A stretch of 64,000 nt of DNA. Origin: Eonycteris spelaea. Taxonomy: Eukaryota; Chordata; Mammalia; Chiroptera; Pteropodidae. The notes under the pieces were generated by a model. It ran no database searches, had not been told where the DNA came from, and saw nothing but the letters and a program-made list of their open reading frames with translations. Below, piece by piece: positions 35,216-46,739 of this stretch. The translations under genes and the position numbers were made by a program. Positions within the stretch are counted from its first letter, which is position 1. Each line of letters starts with the position of its first letter. The stretch spans positions 124,001 through 188,000 of the forward strand of contig PUFA01000105.1 in NCBI GenBank assembly GCA_003508835.1, written 5' to 3'.

Positions 35216-35579
35216 TTAAGTTTGCCGACGACAGTATCAGGCCCCGCGGAGGGCTGGACATGGCAAAGGGAAGGAGAGAAGGACTAGACAGAATGTCTTC
35301 AAAATGAGAGCTAGAAAGGTGGAAACAAGCTGGGGCATCGGGTGGGCCGCAAGTGCAGCCCAGGGAGACACGAAGCACTAGAGCTGGGGAGATTGGTTGC
35401 AGGGAGGACCGTGGGGAGGGCGGAGGCGGCGATTCTATTTGCTGGATTTGGAAGGTCGAACAGAATTCATCAGACACACCAAGTTCCAATAGCAGCGATA
35501 CAGACGGGCGAGGATTCCCAGCGTGCACTTCCAACCCTGGGCCACTGACCAGGCACGAGGCCCTGGGAGAGAGGGTAAC

Positions 35580-35720
35580 TTGCGTCAGCTCCTGGTTTCT
35601 CAGAGGTAAGATGGAGATCAGACTCCCACCTACTCCAGTCGCTGTGAGGAGTACGTGAAAGGATCCAAACGAAGTGCTGAGCGCAGAGCCTGGCGCGTGT
35701 AGACGTTGAGAAAAGTGAGC
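35580..35720 (+). repeat. MIR SINE fragment
   Basis: GGTTTCTCAGAGGTAAGATG, CGCTGTGAGGAGTACGTGAA, AGTGCTGAGCGCAGAGCCTG and the end GCGTGTAGACGTTGAG follow the MIR 3' half. Confidence 0.7.
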
Positions 35721-36635
35721 CGTTAGTTAAAAGCCATTTCTGGTTTGGTAGGAGAACGGAAGTGTAGAGAGAAGCCACGTTCTCTGTAAATGCTTGTGCC
35801 AACCGCACGCCACGCTACGCCACATGCGTGTTCGTTGCTGATGGCCCCTCGTTCGCTTTTGACACGTGCTCAGTGGTTGCTCCGTCGTCTGTACCACCGT
35901 GAAAGTGTCCACAGGCTCTAAGCGAGTGGCCCAGGGGGCTGTGCCTGCTCAGGGTTCGCTTCGCTGGGCCTAGAACCCAGCACAGCCCCCACAGCCGCAG
36001 CCTTTAGAAGGCACTTCAGAAATTAACCAGCCCTGACTCCCCTTGTTCACACAGGGAGATCGAGGCGGGCCTAGTGTATGTGGCTGGTTTGACAGAGACA
36101 GCAGCATAAAAATGATGGATAGAGCAGCATCTGCTTCCACACTCAGCCTCTCAGCAGCGGGAGACAGGTAGAAACAGGTGCTGCTGTCCCCCAGGGCCAC
36201 ACTTAGTGCAGTGGAAGCTTCCCAGGTACGCAGAGGGTGTCGGGTCAGGCTCAGATATGGCCTCCCAAAGCTGGCCCCGCTGGGGAAGGACCTGTGTGTA
36301 CAGCTGGATTCCTGCCTCCTTGCTGGGGCAAACCTGGCCTCCTGACCTGCCACGTTGTTGTTTGTTGTGTTTCTAAACAGTGAATTCAGACCCGTGTTCT
36401 CAGCAAGGAGCCTGCTCTGAATCGGGACTTAGGTCAAGAGATTTACCTTTCTTCCTGCCCTATGCCTTTACATGATTATAACTGAAAAGCCAATTTGAGA
36501 AGGTTAAGTAGGACGTCTACTATGCCCTAACATAACATCTTGCTTTAGTTTTTGGGACATCGCCTTCCATGTAAATGTAAAGTAGATCATTTTACATTTT
36601 TGCAAACACGGTTTTACCTCAGTCCAGAGGGGCAG
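35721..36635. other. Intergenic, nothing recognised
   Basis: Mixed composition with no clear repeat, RNA or exon. CAGCAGTGGAAGC-like text near 36.2 kb is too short to call. Confidence 0.4.
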
Positions 36636-37010
36636 CAAGTACATGCACTTTGGCTCCCTTTAATTGCTTGGTGCTTGGTACAATACCTGCCTCACAGCAT
36701 GTGGTCAATAGAGGATTATTGAATGAATACTATTTGATAACACGAGGCTTCCATTTCGTATCATAAGAACATTTCCCCGTGTTTCCATAGTATGAGTAAC
36801 TGTAATTTTTAATGGTTCCATAATGGCACAGAATAGTAATGAAAGGTTTCCTCGTGTTGGAATTTTGACTCTTTCCTTTGTTGTTCCATTTACTGTAATA
36901 ATCTTATAAAAACTTCCATGCACATTTTATTTAGCGTTTTGGAATTAGTTTCAAGTAAAAAAATCCCAGGAATAGAATTACTGTGCTAAGAAGGTTTGGA
37001 CAACTTTATG
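36636..37010. repeat. L2 tail followed by antisense L1M fragment
   Basis: CCTGCCTCACAGCATGTGGT and CAATAGAGGATTATTGAATG is an L2-like tail. From about 36.74 kb the text (GAACATTTCCCCGTGTTTCC, TTAGTTTCAAGTAAAAAAAT, CAGGAATAGAATTACTGTGC) reads as an L1M 3' region in reverse. Confidence 0.55.
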
Positions 37011-37389
37011 ATTCAATGCGTATTTCTTAAGGAGCCAATACTTCCTGGTAGAGACAATCCATTTGTGTCCTGCACACGCTCACACATCTATTTCTAGAGT
37101 ATGTCCAAGTCAGGATGAGTGGCATAGAAGTCATCCCTAAGAGCCCCCTAATGCAGAACTCTTTGAAAAGTCTGAAGATATTCATTAGAGGCCCACTGGT
37201 TGAGACAGAGCAGATCTTTTGGTTTCTGAGTATTGAAATAGATTATTAACAGAAATGATGCCTTTCCCCCACGGTCCTGAGACAAAATCCCCCCCCCCCA
37301 AAACGTGGTTCCTATCAGGGCACAGTCTTGAGAAGCAGCCTAGCTCCAAATGCTACTGATTAAGACTCTGAGATCTCAAAACCTACAGG

Positions 37390-37895
37390 AAGCCTGTATT
37401 GCTTTTATAGTTCCTCTAACAAGTTACCTAAACTTCAGTGGCTTAAAACAACGCGAACGATCTTACAGTTCTGTAGAAGTTTGACGTTAAGTGTCGCTGG
37501 GCTAAAATCAAATTTCCATGGGGCTGCATTCTTTCCTGGACATCCTAGGGGAAGATCTGTTTCCTTGCCTTTTCCACTTTCCAGCTGCCCACATTCCTTG
37601 GTTTGTGCATAGCCCCTTTCTTCATCTTCAAAGCCAGCAACATCACATCTCTCCTGGAAACTTCTCTGTTCCATTCTCTCCCTCTGACCATAGCTTGGAA
37701 AGGTTGTCTGCTTTTAAAGGACTGATGTGATTAGATTGGGCCCACCTAGATAATCCAAGATAATCTCTCCATCTCAAGGTCCTTAACCTTAATCGCATCT
37801 TTAAAGTCTCTTGGCCACAAGGGATAATGCTTGCAAAGGTTCTGGGGATTAAGATGTGGACATTTTTGGAGGGAGGGATTATTCTGTATACCAAA
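37390..37895 (-). mobile_element. MLT1-type MaLR LTR
   Basis: CAGTGGCTTAAAACAACGCG, TTACAGTTCTGTAGAAGTTT, GATTGGGCCCACCTAGATAA, CCTTAATCGCATCTTTAAAG and GATGTGGACATTTTTGGAGG form an MLT1-like order in reverse complement. Confidence 0.75.
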
Positions 37896-38690
37896 AGATC
37901 TAAAATGGAGATATAGTTTAAAGTAAAAATACATGCATTCATGGACCGTGTAACATTATTTATTCACTTATCTAATGAATGATTACATTGGGTGAATCGA
38001 GTGTAAAAATAAGTATGAGCTCAGAGAACTCTTCATACCTAGTCGTATTCAGAGAAAATCCTCTGGGATGCCATGTAGACGCTCCATTGCCTCTGACACC
38101 AAGGTCCAGCCCGCATCTCTGGACCTCTGAATCCACTGGTCTTCCTTCCTGTCCAGGTCCAGGCTCTGCACAAGTGCCTGCCCTGTTGAAGTGGGGGCTG
38201 CGGCTGAGGTGTGGCATTCCAGGCAAAGAGAGGGGACGAGAGAGAAGGAAGGAGGCCCTGAAGGTGGCCTGGAACCTAGAGCCGCTGCTGAGGACGCCCC
38301 AGTTTCCTAGGCTCTGTCTGTGGGGGTTCCCTTTGTATGAACAGCATTTTCTTCCTTGGTGGTCCTCATTCCTTGCCTTCCTCGCCTGTTGGATTTTCCC
38401 TGCCTAGATCTTGTTAGGAAAAGTTTCCCTGGAGAGGCTCACTGATGAATGACCCTGCCAACAGGTGGAGTGTGTGTGTGCGCGCGTGCGTCCAGAGGGG
38501 GTGGTCAGGGAGGGTGGAGAGAAAGAGAGGGGGTACAAGGGAGGGAGGGAGAGACGAACATGAAAGGAAATGTAAAGGAGAGCATACTGCGTTCAAATTT
38601 CTTTCTGGAATGCCTGAAGGTGAAAGTGTGGGCTGGAGAGGACACTGAGATCCTGGATACGAGTTTTAACAGCAATACGGGAAGGAAATA

Positions 38691-38692
<2 letters not shown>

Positions 38693-38756
<64 letters not shown>
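38693..38756 (+). repeat. (GT)n microsatellite, about 32 units
   Basis: An uninterrupted TG/GT run. Its long threonine-histidine frame on the minus strand is an artefact of the repeat. Confidence 0.98.
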
Positions 38757-38757
<1 letters not shown>

Positions 38758-38872
38758 CGGGGTGATGCTATGATGGGTTCTAGGCCTGGGATTCCCAGCC
38801 CACCTGACAGCTGACTGAATCTTAGCTTTTCACCCGTCCCTTTTCGAGCCCAACAACGAGGCCTCGGATTCA

Positions 38873-38886
38873 CCACTAGGTGGCAC
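38873..38886 (+). promoter_or_regulatory. CTCF-like motif
   Basis: CCACTAGGTGGCAC matches the degenerate CTCF core CCASYAGRKGGCRS at every position. Occupancy is not visible from sequence. Confidence 0.6.
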
Positions 38887-39224
38887 CCGAGCCGTGGTTC
38901 TGCACCTCAGCGCTTCTCGCCGGCCTGACGCTCGCGGTTCTGAGGCACCTGTGTGGCGTTGAGCTATCACGCTGCTGGACGGGTCGTTCACGGAGTTCCA
39001 CCTGAATAGACCCAGCCACTCCTGTCCTGGTTTTGCTGAATTCTATTTTAGCATCCGCCAGGACTAATATAGGCAGTTTTCGCGCTGTCCTCTGGATTCA
39101 ATCATAGGTTAAAAATGATCCTTGTGTTCCTGGGACCCCCAAAAGGAAAAGTGTGTCTTCCCCAGTGAGAACCAATTTGTTTTGTAATTGTATTTTGCTT
39201 AGTTGTTTGTAGACAACATGGAGC

Positions 39225-39510
39225 CAGACTGACTTGGGTTTGAATTTTGGCTCTCCGTTTCTAGGTAGTCCTTTCTGGGCCTTAGTTTTCTTCTAAAACT
39301 AATCGAATCATTATTGACTGAAGGAAGAGTAAATTGCAATAATGATGCAAAGTGTCTAGCACAGTGCCTAGTGTGTAGTAGGCATTTTCTGTCTCACTTT
39401 GTCCCCTGATGGAGCACAGGCTCTATCTCATTCACCTTCACACCTTCTCAGCATCACGGTGCCTGGCATGTAGACGGCCCTCTGCAGTGTTTGGAATTAA
39501 TGAACAAACC
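39225..39510 (+). repeat. MIR followed by L2 tail
   Basis: The MIR part runs from CATGGAGCCAGACTGACTTG through GGGCCTTAGTTTTCTTCTAA to GTCTAGCACAGTGCCTAGTG. From about 39.4 kb GGAGCACAGGCTCTATCTCA and GTGCCTGGCATGTAGACGGC is an L2 3' end. Confidence 0.8.
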
Positions 39511-40500
39511 AGCTCAAGAAGAGAGCTACTCGCCTTGGTTTTAATCACCTAAGCTCTGAATTACCAAGATTTGTGGACGAGTCAGAAAAATATATCATAA
39601 AACTCCTGCCTACAGATTCTAACAATCTGATTGGAGGAGACAAGATTAATGGAAACATGTTTAAGAGTGAACACAGAAGCTAATAAATGAAAATGAGTAA
39701 AAATGTATGGCACAGACCGTTTGTAATTAAGTTGATAGTTCCTCTCACAGAGCTCAGTTTCTCAGTTTCTGACATTCATGGGGTTAGTTTCCACCTGTAT
39801 TGTTTGTTGACAGGGGCTGTTTGTCAGCGTCTGGACATTTCGGTAGGGAAGAAGAGGACTCAATGTGCAGCAGGGACTTTGTGTCCAAAAGGCAGGCCTG
39901 GGTGGGAATCCAGTAGGCATCATGAGAGCATCGGATCCTAGGGATGGGATGGCAGTGCCTGGAAACAGAAAAAAGGAGTCAAAACGGGCAGTGAGAGGGT
40001 ATTAAAAATAGCGTTTGGCCAGGGCACCGTTTGGCTGATGATTTCTTTCTCTTTCTGCGTGTGAATAAAGTCACAGAGTTCAAATCTGGAAGCTACCTTA
40101 AACAAGTTCTGGCTTGATCTCACACCTCAAATAGGATAATTTTTATACTATCTCTGACTAGAGGCATTCAAATCACTGCTTAACCACTTTCAGGGACGGG
40201 GAGCTCACTACCTTAGAAGAAAGCCCTCTTCTTCATTAGCTCTAATTGTAATTTTAGCTCAAAACTTTCCTCTAGCTTCAACACGCTGGAGCTGAGTCCC
40301 TTCCGGGTCAGTCACCTCCCTGTTACAGAGGTCAGTTCTTCATATTGCCAAGAGTTGCTATCCAAAATCTCGGTATTTTGGGTGAGAGTCTGTGCAGTGT
40401 GGAGCCGAGATCTCCCGAGATTTGGCGCCCAAACCCGTGAGACCTCAGGTGAGAGTGAGAAGCCTTTTGGGGCCTGGCTTCCCCCGCTACACCAAGGCAC
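39511..40500. other. Intergenic, mostly unrecognised
   Basis: GGGACGGGGAGCTCACTACC with CTTCATTAGCTCTAATTG at 40.19-40.25 kb resembles a conserved old repeat I cannot name. TGGCGCCCAAACCCGTGAG at 40422 recalls a retroviral primer-binding site but has no LTR in the right position. Confidence 0.35.
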
Positions 40501-40501
40501 A

Positions 40502-40515
40502 GCGCTAGGTGGCGC
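40502..40515 (+). promoter_or_regulatory. CTCF-like motif (CpG-containing form)
   Basis: GCGCTAGGTGGCGC, followed by TATGG, matches the core CGCNNGGNGGC of the vertebrate CTCF motif and differs at flanking positions. It has the same orientation as the motif at 38.87 kb. Confidence 0.5.
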
Positions 40516-40999
40516 TATGGCCAAGGCCCATTCTGGTGCCTTAGGTACCCAGGACTAACAAAGATTGTCCACTTCCTCTAAGAAGTTATCAGAGCCAACT
40601 CCATCACGTCTCATATCCCTCTTTCCCTCGGTAACCGCCAGAAGTCCAAATCCTCCTCTGTAGTGATTCAACGTCACTGACCCTCACCCCCATCCTGCTT
40701 CGTATGTACCCCATCCGATGGGGCACATCGGATGTATGGCCAACCGATGTTGCTGCCTGTCCAGGACCCTGCCCGCTTCCTCTTGATGACAGGGCTGCAG
40801 CTTTCCTGTGAAGAACGGTTCCCTCACTTGTCAACATGTGGCTCCGGTGAGTTCTGCCCGCCAGGAGTGGGCAGTGGACCCAGGCATGGCCACTTAGAAT
40901 TGCCCCTCCGCCAACCACAGTGGAAGGATCAGCTTTGGGTTTCGCTGGTGTGCTGAGGGAAGAGGCAGGCACTGGGCACCATGCACCTGCCCTAAGAAT

Positions 41000-41225
41000 G
41001 TCACCACCACAGAGGTGAGTGGCACAGAGCGAGTGAAGGAGCGCACCCTAGGGCGTGGTTTGGGTCCCCGATGCCTCCAGGACGGAAGCCCGCAGCCCCG
41101 CTGGATTTCCAGGTATGCGAGCGATTAAATTCTCTCTTCTTGTGTTTAATCCATTTTGAGTCGGATCTCTGACATTTGAAACGATGACGTTGTGATGTAA
41201 TCCCTAACCTGACTCACCCTTCTGC
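41000..41225 (+). repeat. LTR-like 3' end fragment
   Basis: GCGATTAAATTCTCTCTTCT, TGTGTTTAATCCATTTTGAG and TCGGATCTCTGACATTTGAA follow the R-U5 style ending of mammalian LTRs. Only an end fragment, not assigned to a family. Confidence 0.5.
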
Positions 41226-42300
41226 TCCTCCCCTCTGTGAGCATTTCTTGCCTCCTCTGGGAACACATGTGGAGTGATCAGCACATTCCCCTGTATTCAG
41301 CGCCTCTTCCTTGAATGCGCCTCCCAGCGCCTTTCAGTGAAATCTGGCGCTCTCTCGGGACACTGGGTCCCCTGCAGGGCTCTCTGAAGATGGCCGATCT
41401 TTTCCCCTCGTCTTCTATATCTCAGGCCATCAAGAGGGTAGGAACCCTTCTTGCTCTCTATTGCCATCTCTAAAAACCACTCCCCTTCCTTCTGCTTAAA
41501 GCTCTCAGCTTCTTTCAAGCTCAGGCTTCACCTGTCTTTACCTAAGACTGTCCCTAACAATCTGCAGCCACCACCCACACTCAATGATGGCCTCGGCTCC
41601 AATCTCATCAGCTTTCTCTCTGGCCCCCTCCCAGCCACCAGTCTCAGCCACTTCACCATTCACATGAGTGATTTTTCCAACATGTGGGTCTCTTGATCAT
41701 CTTTTCTTCATATAACTCACTTTCTCTGGCAACCGCAGGGCAAACATTCTTTGACCGTGAGACGGCCAATTCATGTGATTCCCACCATGAGAGTCCTTCC
41801 CCTGAAAATACCCTGAATTCTTTTGCCGGTGTTTTCTACTGTGCTTACTGTGCTACACTTCATATTGATCACTTATTTATACTGGGAACTTAGAGGCAGA
41901 CACAGAAGTGCCAGAGGTCCCAGTTGGTACTTACTTTTCCCTTCTCTGTTTCTCTCTTCCCAGCTGCCGGCCTGCTGACCAACAGTGACCTAGACCCACC
42001 CCAGATGCTTTGGTGGGAGCTCACAGAGGCGTAGCCATGAAGAACCAACAGCTGTCCCGGGACTTCTCCACCAGCATCCTCTGAGGTCCTACTGTAGCAG
42101 CTGAATGTGGTTAGCTCCCAGAATCCTGCAAATGCCCACCCGTTCCCGTGCCCGAGCTGGTTAGTGGCTTTGCAGCTCCAAATTTGGACTTTTCCTTCCC
42201 CGCCCCTCCCACAATTGTGTAAGGTCTAATTACTAAAATAAGCTCCTTATTCCACAATGCTTACTTAGCACAATCCTAGTGACCTACTTTCTTTGAGCTT
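41226..42300. other. Intergenic, pyrimidine-rich, possibly divergent L2
   Basis: CTCAGCTTCTTTCAAGCTCA and GCTTCACCTGTCTTTACC at 41.5 kb recall L2. The rest shows nothing I can name. Confidence 0.35.
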
Positions 42301-42499
42301 GCCCCAGTGAGGCTGAGGATTGCTGGAGAAAACATGCAATCCTACTGACCGCTCGTGCTTGAATTCATGACCCATAGCAGTCATCTGAGTTGGTCTGTCC
42401 AGAATCCTTTTTGGATAACAAACCTGCTGCAGCCGAGCTCATATTTTGTTTCTTTCCAGTTACGACGCTCCCCTTGTAAGCATTCTGTCTCCCCGCTCC

Positions 42500-43190
42500 T
42501 GTCAAAGGCCATGCCCCACCCCCAACCTGTGCCCTGTACCCATCTCCGCTTACCATCTCAAAGATCATGCGCCTGAGTTTATCTATCCTCCCTCTCTTCT
42601 GATCATCCCTTTCCCTTCCTCCGCTGGGTCTCCCCAGCAGTGCACAGTTGTCTCCTAATACCTTCCAACTATCAACATGTACCCTTCCTGGACTCGGTAT
42701 CTTCCGCGCGCTACCGTGCCATCCGTTCTCGGCTCCTCGTTCACAGCAAATGGTTTCTCCTTTCTCACTTCCCATTCTCTCCATCCAGTGCCGCTGGGCT
42801 TCCATTCTCAGAACTCCAACTAACGCTGCTCTGGCGTTATGGTCACGCACGGCCCCCACCTTGCCGAATTCTGTGGTTGCTCCTCTCTTCTCCTCTCCCT
42901 CGTTTTCTAAGTTCTCTCTCTGTTTTTGTGACACACCAAACTCCTGATTACCCTCTGCCTCATTAATTACTGTAGAGATTATATTTAACTCTCTACCATT
43001 TTCCTTCCTTCCTTCCTTCCTTCCTTCCTTCCTTCCTTCCTTCCTTCCTTCCTTTCCTTCCTTCCTTCCTTCCTTCCTTTTCGGTCTCTCCCCAGAAGGT
43101 AAAGTTCTTTGGGTCAGGAATTTAGATTTTTTTTTTTTGTCTGCACTGTTCGACTGGCACATAGTAGGTATTTCACAAATGTCTTTTGAA
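42500..43190 (+). repeat. L2-like LINE 3' part interrupted by (TTCC)n
   Basis: TCTTCTGATCATCCCTTTCC, GAACTCCAACTAACGCTGCT and, beyond the tetranucleotide tract, AAGTTCTTTGGGTCAGGAAT with GACTGGCACATAGTAGGTAT form a broken L2-style 3' end. The long lysine/glutamate-rich frame on the minus strand comes from the GGAA repeat. Confidence 0.55.
43003..43080 (+). repeat. (TTCC)n microsatellite, about 19 units
   Basis: Nearly perfect tetranucleotide repeat with one interruption; a pure pyrimidine strand. Confidence 0.97.
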
Positions 43191-43439
43191 AGATAGACAT
43201 GATGTTTTCCCCTTTCTAAGTTGCCTTTCTCTTGGAATACTCGGGTTGGTCAGTATCCCTCTAAAAGCATAGCTTGTCTGGAGGCTCACATACGCATAAT
43301 TGCCTGGGACCCTGACAAAGATTCTCCCCTTCACCTAATTCTAGTTGGGCTCCTCTGAGCTCTCTTCTCTCTTCTCAACGGGTCCTTGACTTTTGGTCTT
43401 CTCTGTTCATTTTTGCTGAGTCTACTTTTAGCAAGAATT

Positions 43440-43765
43440 CTACTGGGTCAGTTTAGAGAAAATCCCCGTTGATTCTGAGTAAATTCCTTATCCCTCCACG
43501 CTGAATATCTTACCACCTGGCCTGCCTTCAGCAACACTCCTGTCGGGTTGGTTTTGCCGAAATCCTCCTTACTCCCAATGTTCCCTCTCACTCATTTTTC
43601 ATCAACTGACCCTGCTCCTTGGCTATAAATCTGTGCTTGTCTTTGTTGTATTCAGAGATGAGCCCGATCCATTTTTCTTACCGCCCCCAGCACCCCGTTG
43701 TGGTGGTCCCCTTGAATAAAGCCTGCTTTCTCATCTAACAAGTATCGTGAAAAAATTTAACGATT
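43440..43765 (+). mobile_element. Solitary LTR-like element with TATA and poly(A) motifs
   Basis: A TATA-like GGCTATAAATCTGTGCTTG near 43620 is followed about 95 bases later by AATAAAGCCTGCTTTCTCAT. That spacing is normal for a retroviral LTR promoter and its polyadenylation signal. The repeated CCTGTCGGGTTGGTTTTGCC style upstream is also LTR-like. No viral coding region is next to it. Family not assigned. Confidence 0.5.
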
Positions 43766-44004
43766 CTATTCCTACAGCCTAAAATCACAGATGCTTTGGG
43801 GCAGCCATATCTAAGGCTGTCTCACAGAAGTACATGGTGCCCCTTGGAGCTGTGCAACTTGGTGGCTCCCTGTAATTACATTGTCGGCCCGCACTAAGTT
43901 GGAGAAGTTAACTGCACTTTCAAAATTTTTTTAGTAGACATGCTGTTAGTCAAGTTCCTCCTTCTGTGTGTAATTTCCATTTCTTTCCTTAATTTTTCTT
44001 CCTT

Positions 44005-44104
44005 CCTCCCTTCCTTCCTTCCTTCCTTCCTTCCTTCCTTTTTTCTTTCTTCCTTTTCCTTTCTTTCTTTCTTTTCTTTCTTTCTTTCTTTCTTTCTTTC
44101 TTTT
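44005..44104 (+). repeat. (TTCC)n(TTTC)n compound microsatellite
   Basis: TTCC units grade into TTTC units with short interruptions; about 100 bases of pure pyrimidine. Confidence 0.97.
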
Positions 44105-44749
44105 TTGTTAGAAAGGAAACCTTCATACTTCTTTCTAATAGGAAGAGTCTTGGTCTACCCTTTAGGTCCACCGAATTTAGAATCTTGCTTTTGCTAATTA
44201 ATTCATATAATTAGTATATATTAATTATATATTACTTGACATCTTTGCGATTTGGCTTTATCCATCTTCATGAAAATGTTGGATGGGGCAGACAACAGTG
44301 ACACGCCAACCGAGACTTTCTCTCAGGCTAATGATGGATGAAAGATCAATCCTCTGTGGGCTTCTCTTAGCATGCTACCATCTTATGCACCCCTAGTTCT
44401 CAAAAACACTCAACAAACAAGAATGCTTCAGAATAAAAGCAATCAAATTGGATCACGTATGGAAGGAGCATGGACCCAACACATTAGGTTTTAGTTTCTT
44501 ATCTTTGATACTTACTATATCTGTAAACTTGTACAAGCCACTCAGATTCTCTGTAGTTCAGTATACCTCATCTGTAACACGAGGATATAGATGATTTTAA
44601 ATCTAGTTGCCGGATGTTGGATGCGTGAATCTCTTGAGGTACACGAATGCTCGAGATTTAGAATTCTGTGACTTCCACTAAGATAGGGCCCTTATGCCTT
44701 TTAGCATCTGCTTTAGTGTCGTTTATAAAAGTGAAGCGTTGAAAAAACA

Positions 44750-45560
44750 TGAAAACAAATTAAAGATTTCAAATTAAAAAAAGAGTGAAACGTAATTTTC
44801 AGTAACCATCAATAAGATAGAAATTATGATATATACATACAGTGGGCCATTTTGCAGTAACTAAAAATTGTTTTAGAAGGATGTTTAAGAATGTGGAGAA
44901 ATAAGTGAAAGGTATAATTTTATATACATAAATTATCCCAGAACAATGTGGAAAGAAGTATGTGAAAGTGTGAGAAGTGATTCTTTGAGGGCAGTAAAAC
45001 TATTAATAATTTTTTCCATTCATTTTACTTAGCTCTAATTTTTATCATTTTCATATGAGTACAATTACATATACTGTAAGAAAAGAACTGGAAAACATTT
45101 TGAGATGCCTAATATATGTATATAAAGCCTTTTAAATGTTCATGCCCTTTAACTATCTGAATTCCATTCTGAGGATTTAGTCTAAGGACTAAGGAAGTAA
45201 TTAAAATCACAGAATATGATGCATTCATAGATTTTAATGTGAAGTAATTTATAATAGTGTAAAATTGGAAACAGTCTAACAATGTAGGAATAATTAGATA
45301 ATAACACATCATCTAATTAAAATCAAAGGCAGACTTTTAAAATTGTGTATATAAAGTCAGTAATCACAAAAGCTTATGAAATGACGTTAAGGGAGAAAGT
45401 AGAATAAAATTATATTCTGATTACAACTATATTAATTTTTAAAAAGCAAAAAATAATGCTCTAAAACTAATCTGGAATACAGAAGGACAATTGTTTAGGG
45501 TGGTGAGACTCAAGGTCATTGTTATTTTGACTTTTCTACACTTTCTAAAAAGCATGTATT
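44750..45560 (+). repeat. L1ME-like LINE 3' fragments
   Basis: GTGGGCCATTTTGCAGTAAC and GGATGTTTAAGAATGTGGAG, then TAATTTATAATAGTGTAAAA, TTGGAAACAGTCTAACAATG and AAAGTAGAATAAAATTATAT are typical of ancient L1 3' ends, apparently two adjoining pieces. Confidence 0.6.
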
Positions 45561-45935
45561 ATTCGTGTTAACAGAAACAATGTATAATTCTTTTAAAATA
45601 AAAACTACCTGCTCTATAGGAGGGAGACTGATGAGTTGGGCTTATCTCTTTCTGGAGAGCTTCCTGGGGTCGGGTGGAGACTGGACTGATAAACTGCTGT
45701 CCTTAGTCGGGGGCCCAGCTCTTATCCCCAGAGCAGGGGCTCCCAGCCCGGTCACTCATTACTAGATGGAACACATTCCCTCCCGTCCAGACAGAGCCTC
45801 GGCCCTGAAAAGCTGGGCCCTGGGTGCGGGTCTCTCCCATGGCTGCTTGAAATCCCCAGAGAGATAGGGAGGGGCCTTCTACCCACTCATTCTACCTCAG
45901 CCTGTCCTGACCAGAAACATCCCCTTGTTCTAGTG
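45561..45935. other. Intergenic, nothing recognised
   Basis: Moderately GC-rich text without a repeat, exon or RNA I can name. Confidence 0.4.
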
Positions 45936-46695
45936 CTGGTGAGGATGTGGAGAGATGGAACTTTGTGCACTGTTGGCGGAAATGTAAATTGGTGCAGCCA
46001 CAAAACAATATGGAGGTTCCTCAAAAAATCAAAATAGAACTACCATACAATCCAGCAATTCCACTTCTGGGTACTTAGCTGAAGAGAAGTAAAACACTAA
46101 TTCAAAGAGAAATGTGCATCCCTACATTCATTGCAGCATTGTTTACAATAGCTAAGCAACGTAAGTGCCCATCAATAGATGAAGAGATAAAGAAGATGTG
46201 GTACGTATATATAACGGAATATTACTTGGCCATAAAAAACGAAATCTTGTCATTTGCAACAACGTGGATGGACCTAGAGGATATTATGCTAAGTGAAATA
46301 AATCATGCAGAAAAAGACAAATACCATATGATTTCAGTTATATGTGTAATTTAAAAAAACAAAACAAATAAACAAATGAAACGGAAACACACTCATAGAT
46401 ACAGGAACCAAACTGGTGGTTGCTGGAGGGGGCAGATGTTGAAGGGTGGGTGAAATGGGTGAAAAGATTAAGAGGGAGAAACTTCCAGTTATAAAATAAA
46501 TAAGTCGTGGGAATGTAATGTACAGCCTAGGGAATATAGTCAATCGTATTGTAATAACTTTGGTGAAAGATGGTAACTAGATTTATTATAGGGACCATTT
46601 CGAAATGTATAAACGTAGAATCACTACGATATACACCCGAAATTAACAGAATATTGTATGCTCATTATACTTTAATTAAAAGAAAAAGAAAAATG
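45936..46695 (+). repeat. L1MA-type LINE 3' end
   Basis: Clear 3' landmarks: GGTGAGGATGTGGAGAGATG, CTACCATACAATCCAGCAAT, GGAATATTACTTGGCCATAA, CAACGTGGATGGACCTAGAG, GCTAAGTGAAATAAATCATG and an A-rich end. It is the least diverged LINE in the window but truncated and inactive. Confidence 0.92.
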
Positions 46696-46739
46696 CCCTT
46701 GTTTTATCATTATCATCTTCTCCTACACCTTCCGTATGG

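Noticed and set aside
38505..38876. 123-codon minus-strand frame with a Thr-His repeat
   Set aside because: It is produced by the GT microsatellite.
42365..43162. 265-codon minus-strand frame with a lysine/glutamate-rich block
   Set aside because: The block is a translation of the GGAA microsatellite and the rest lies in L2-like repeat text.
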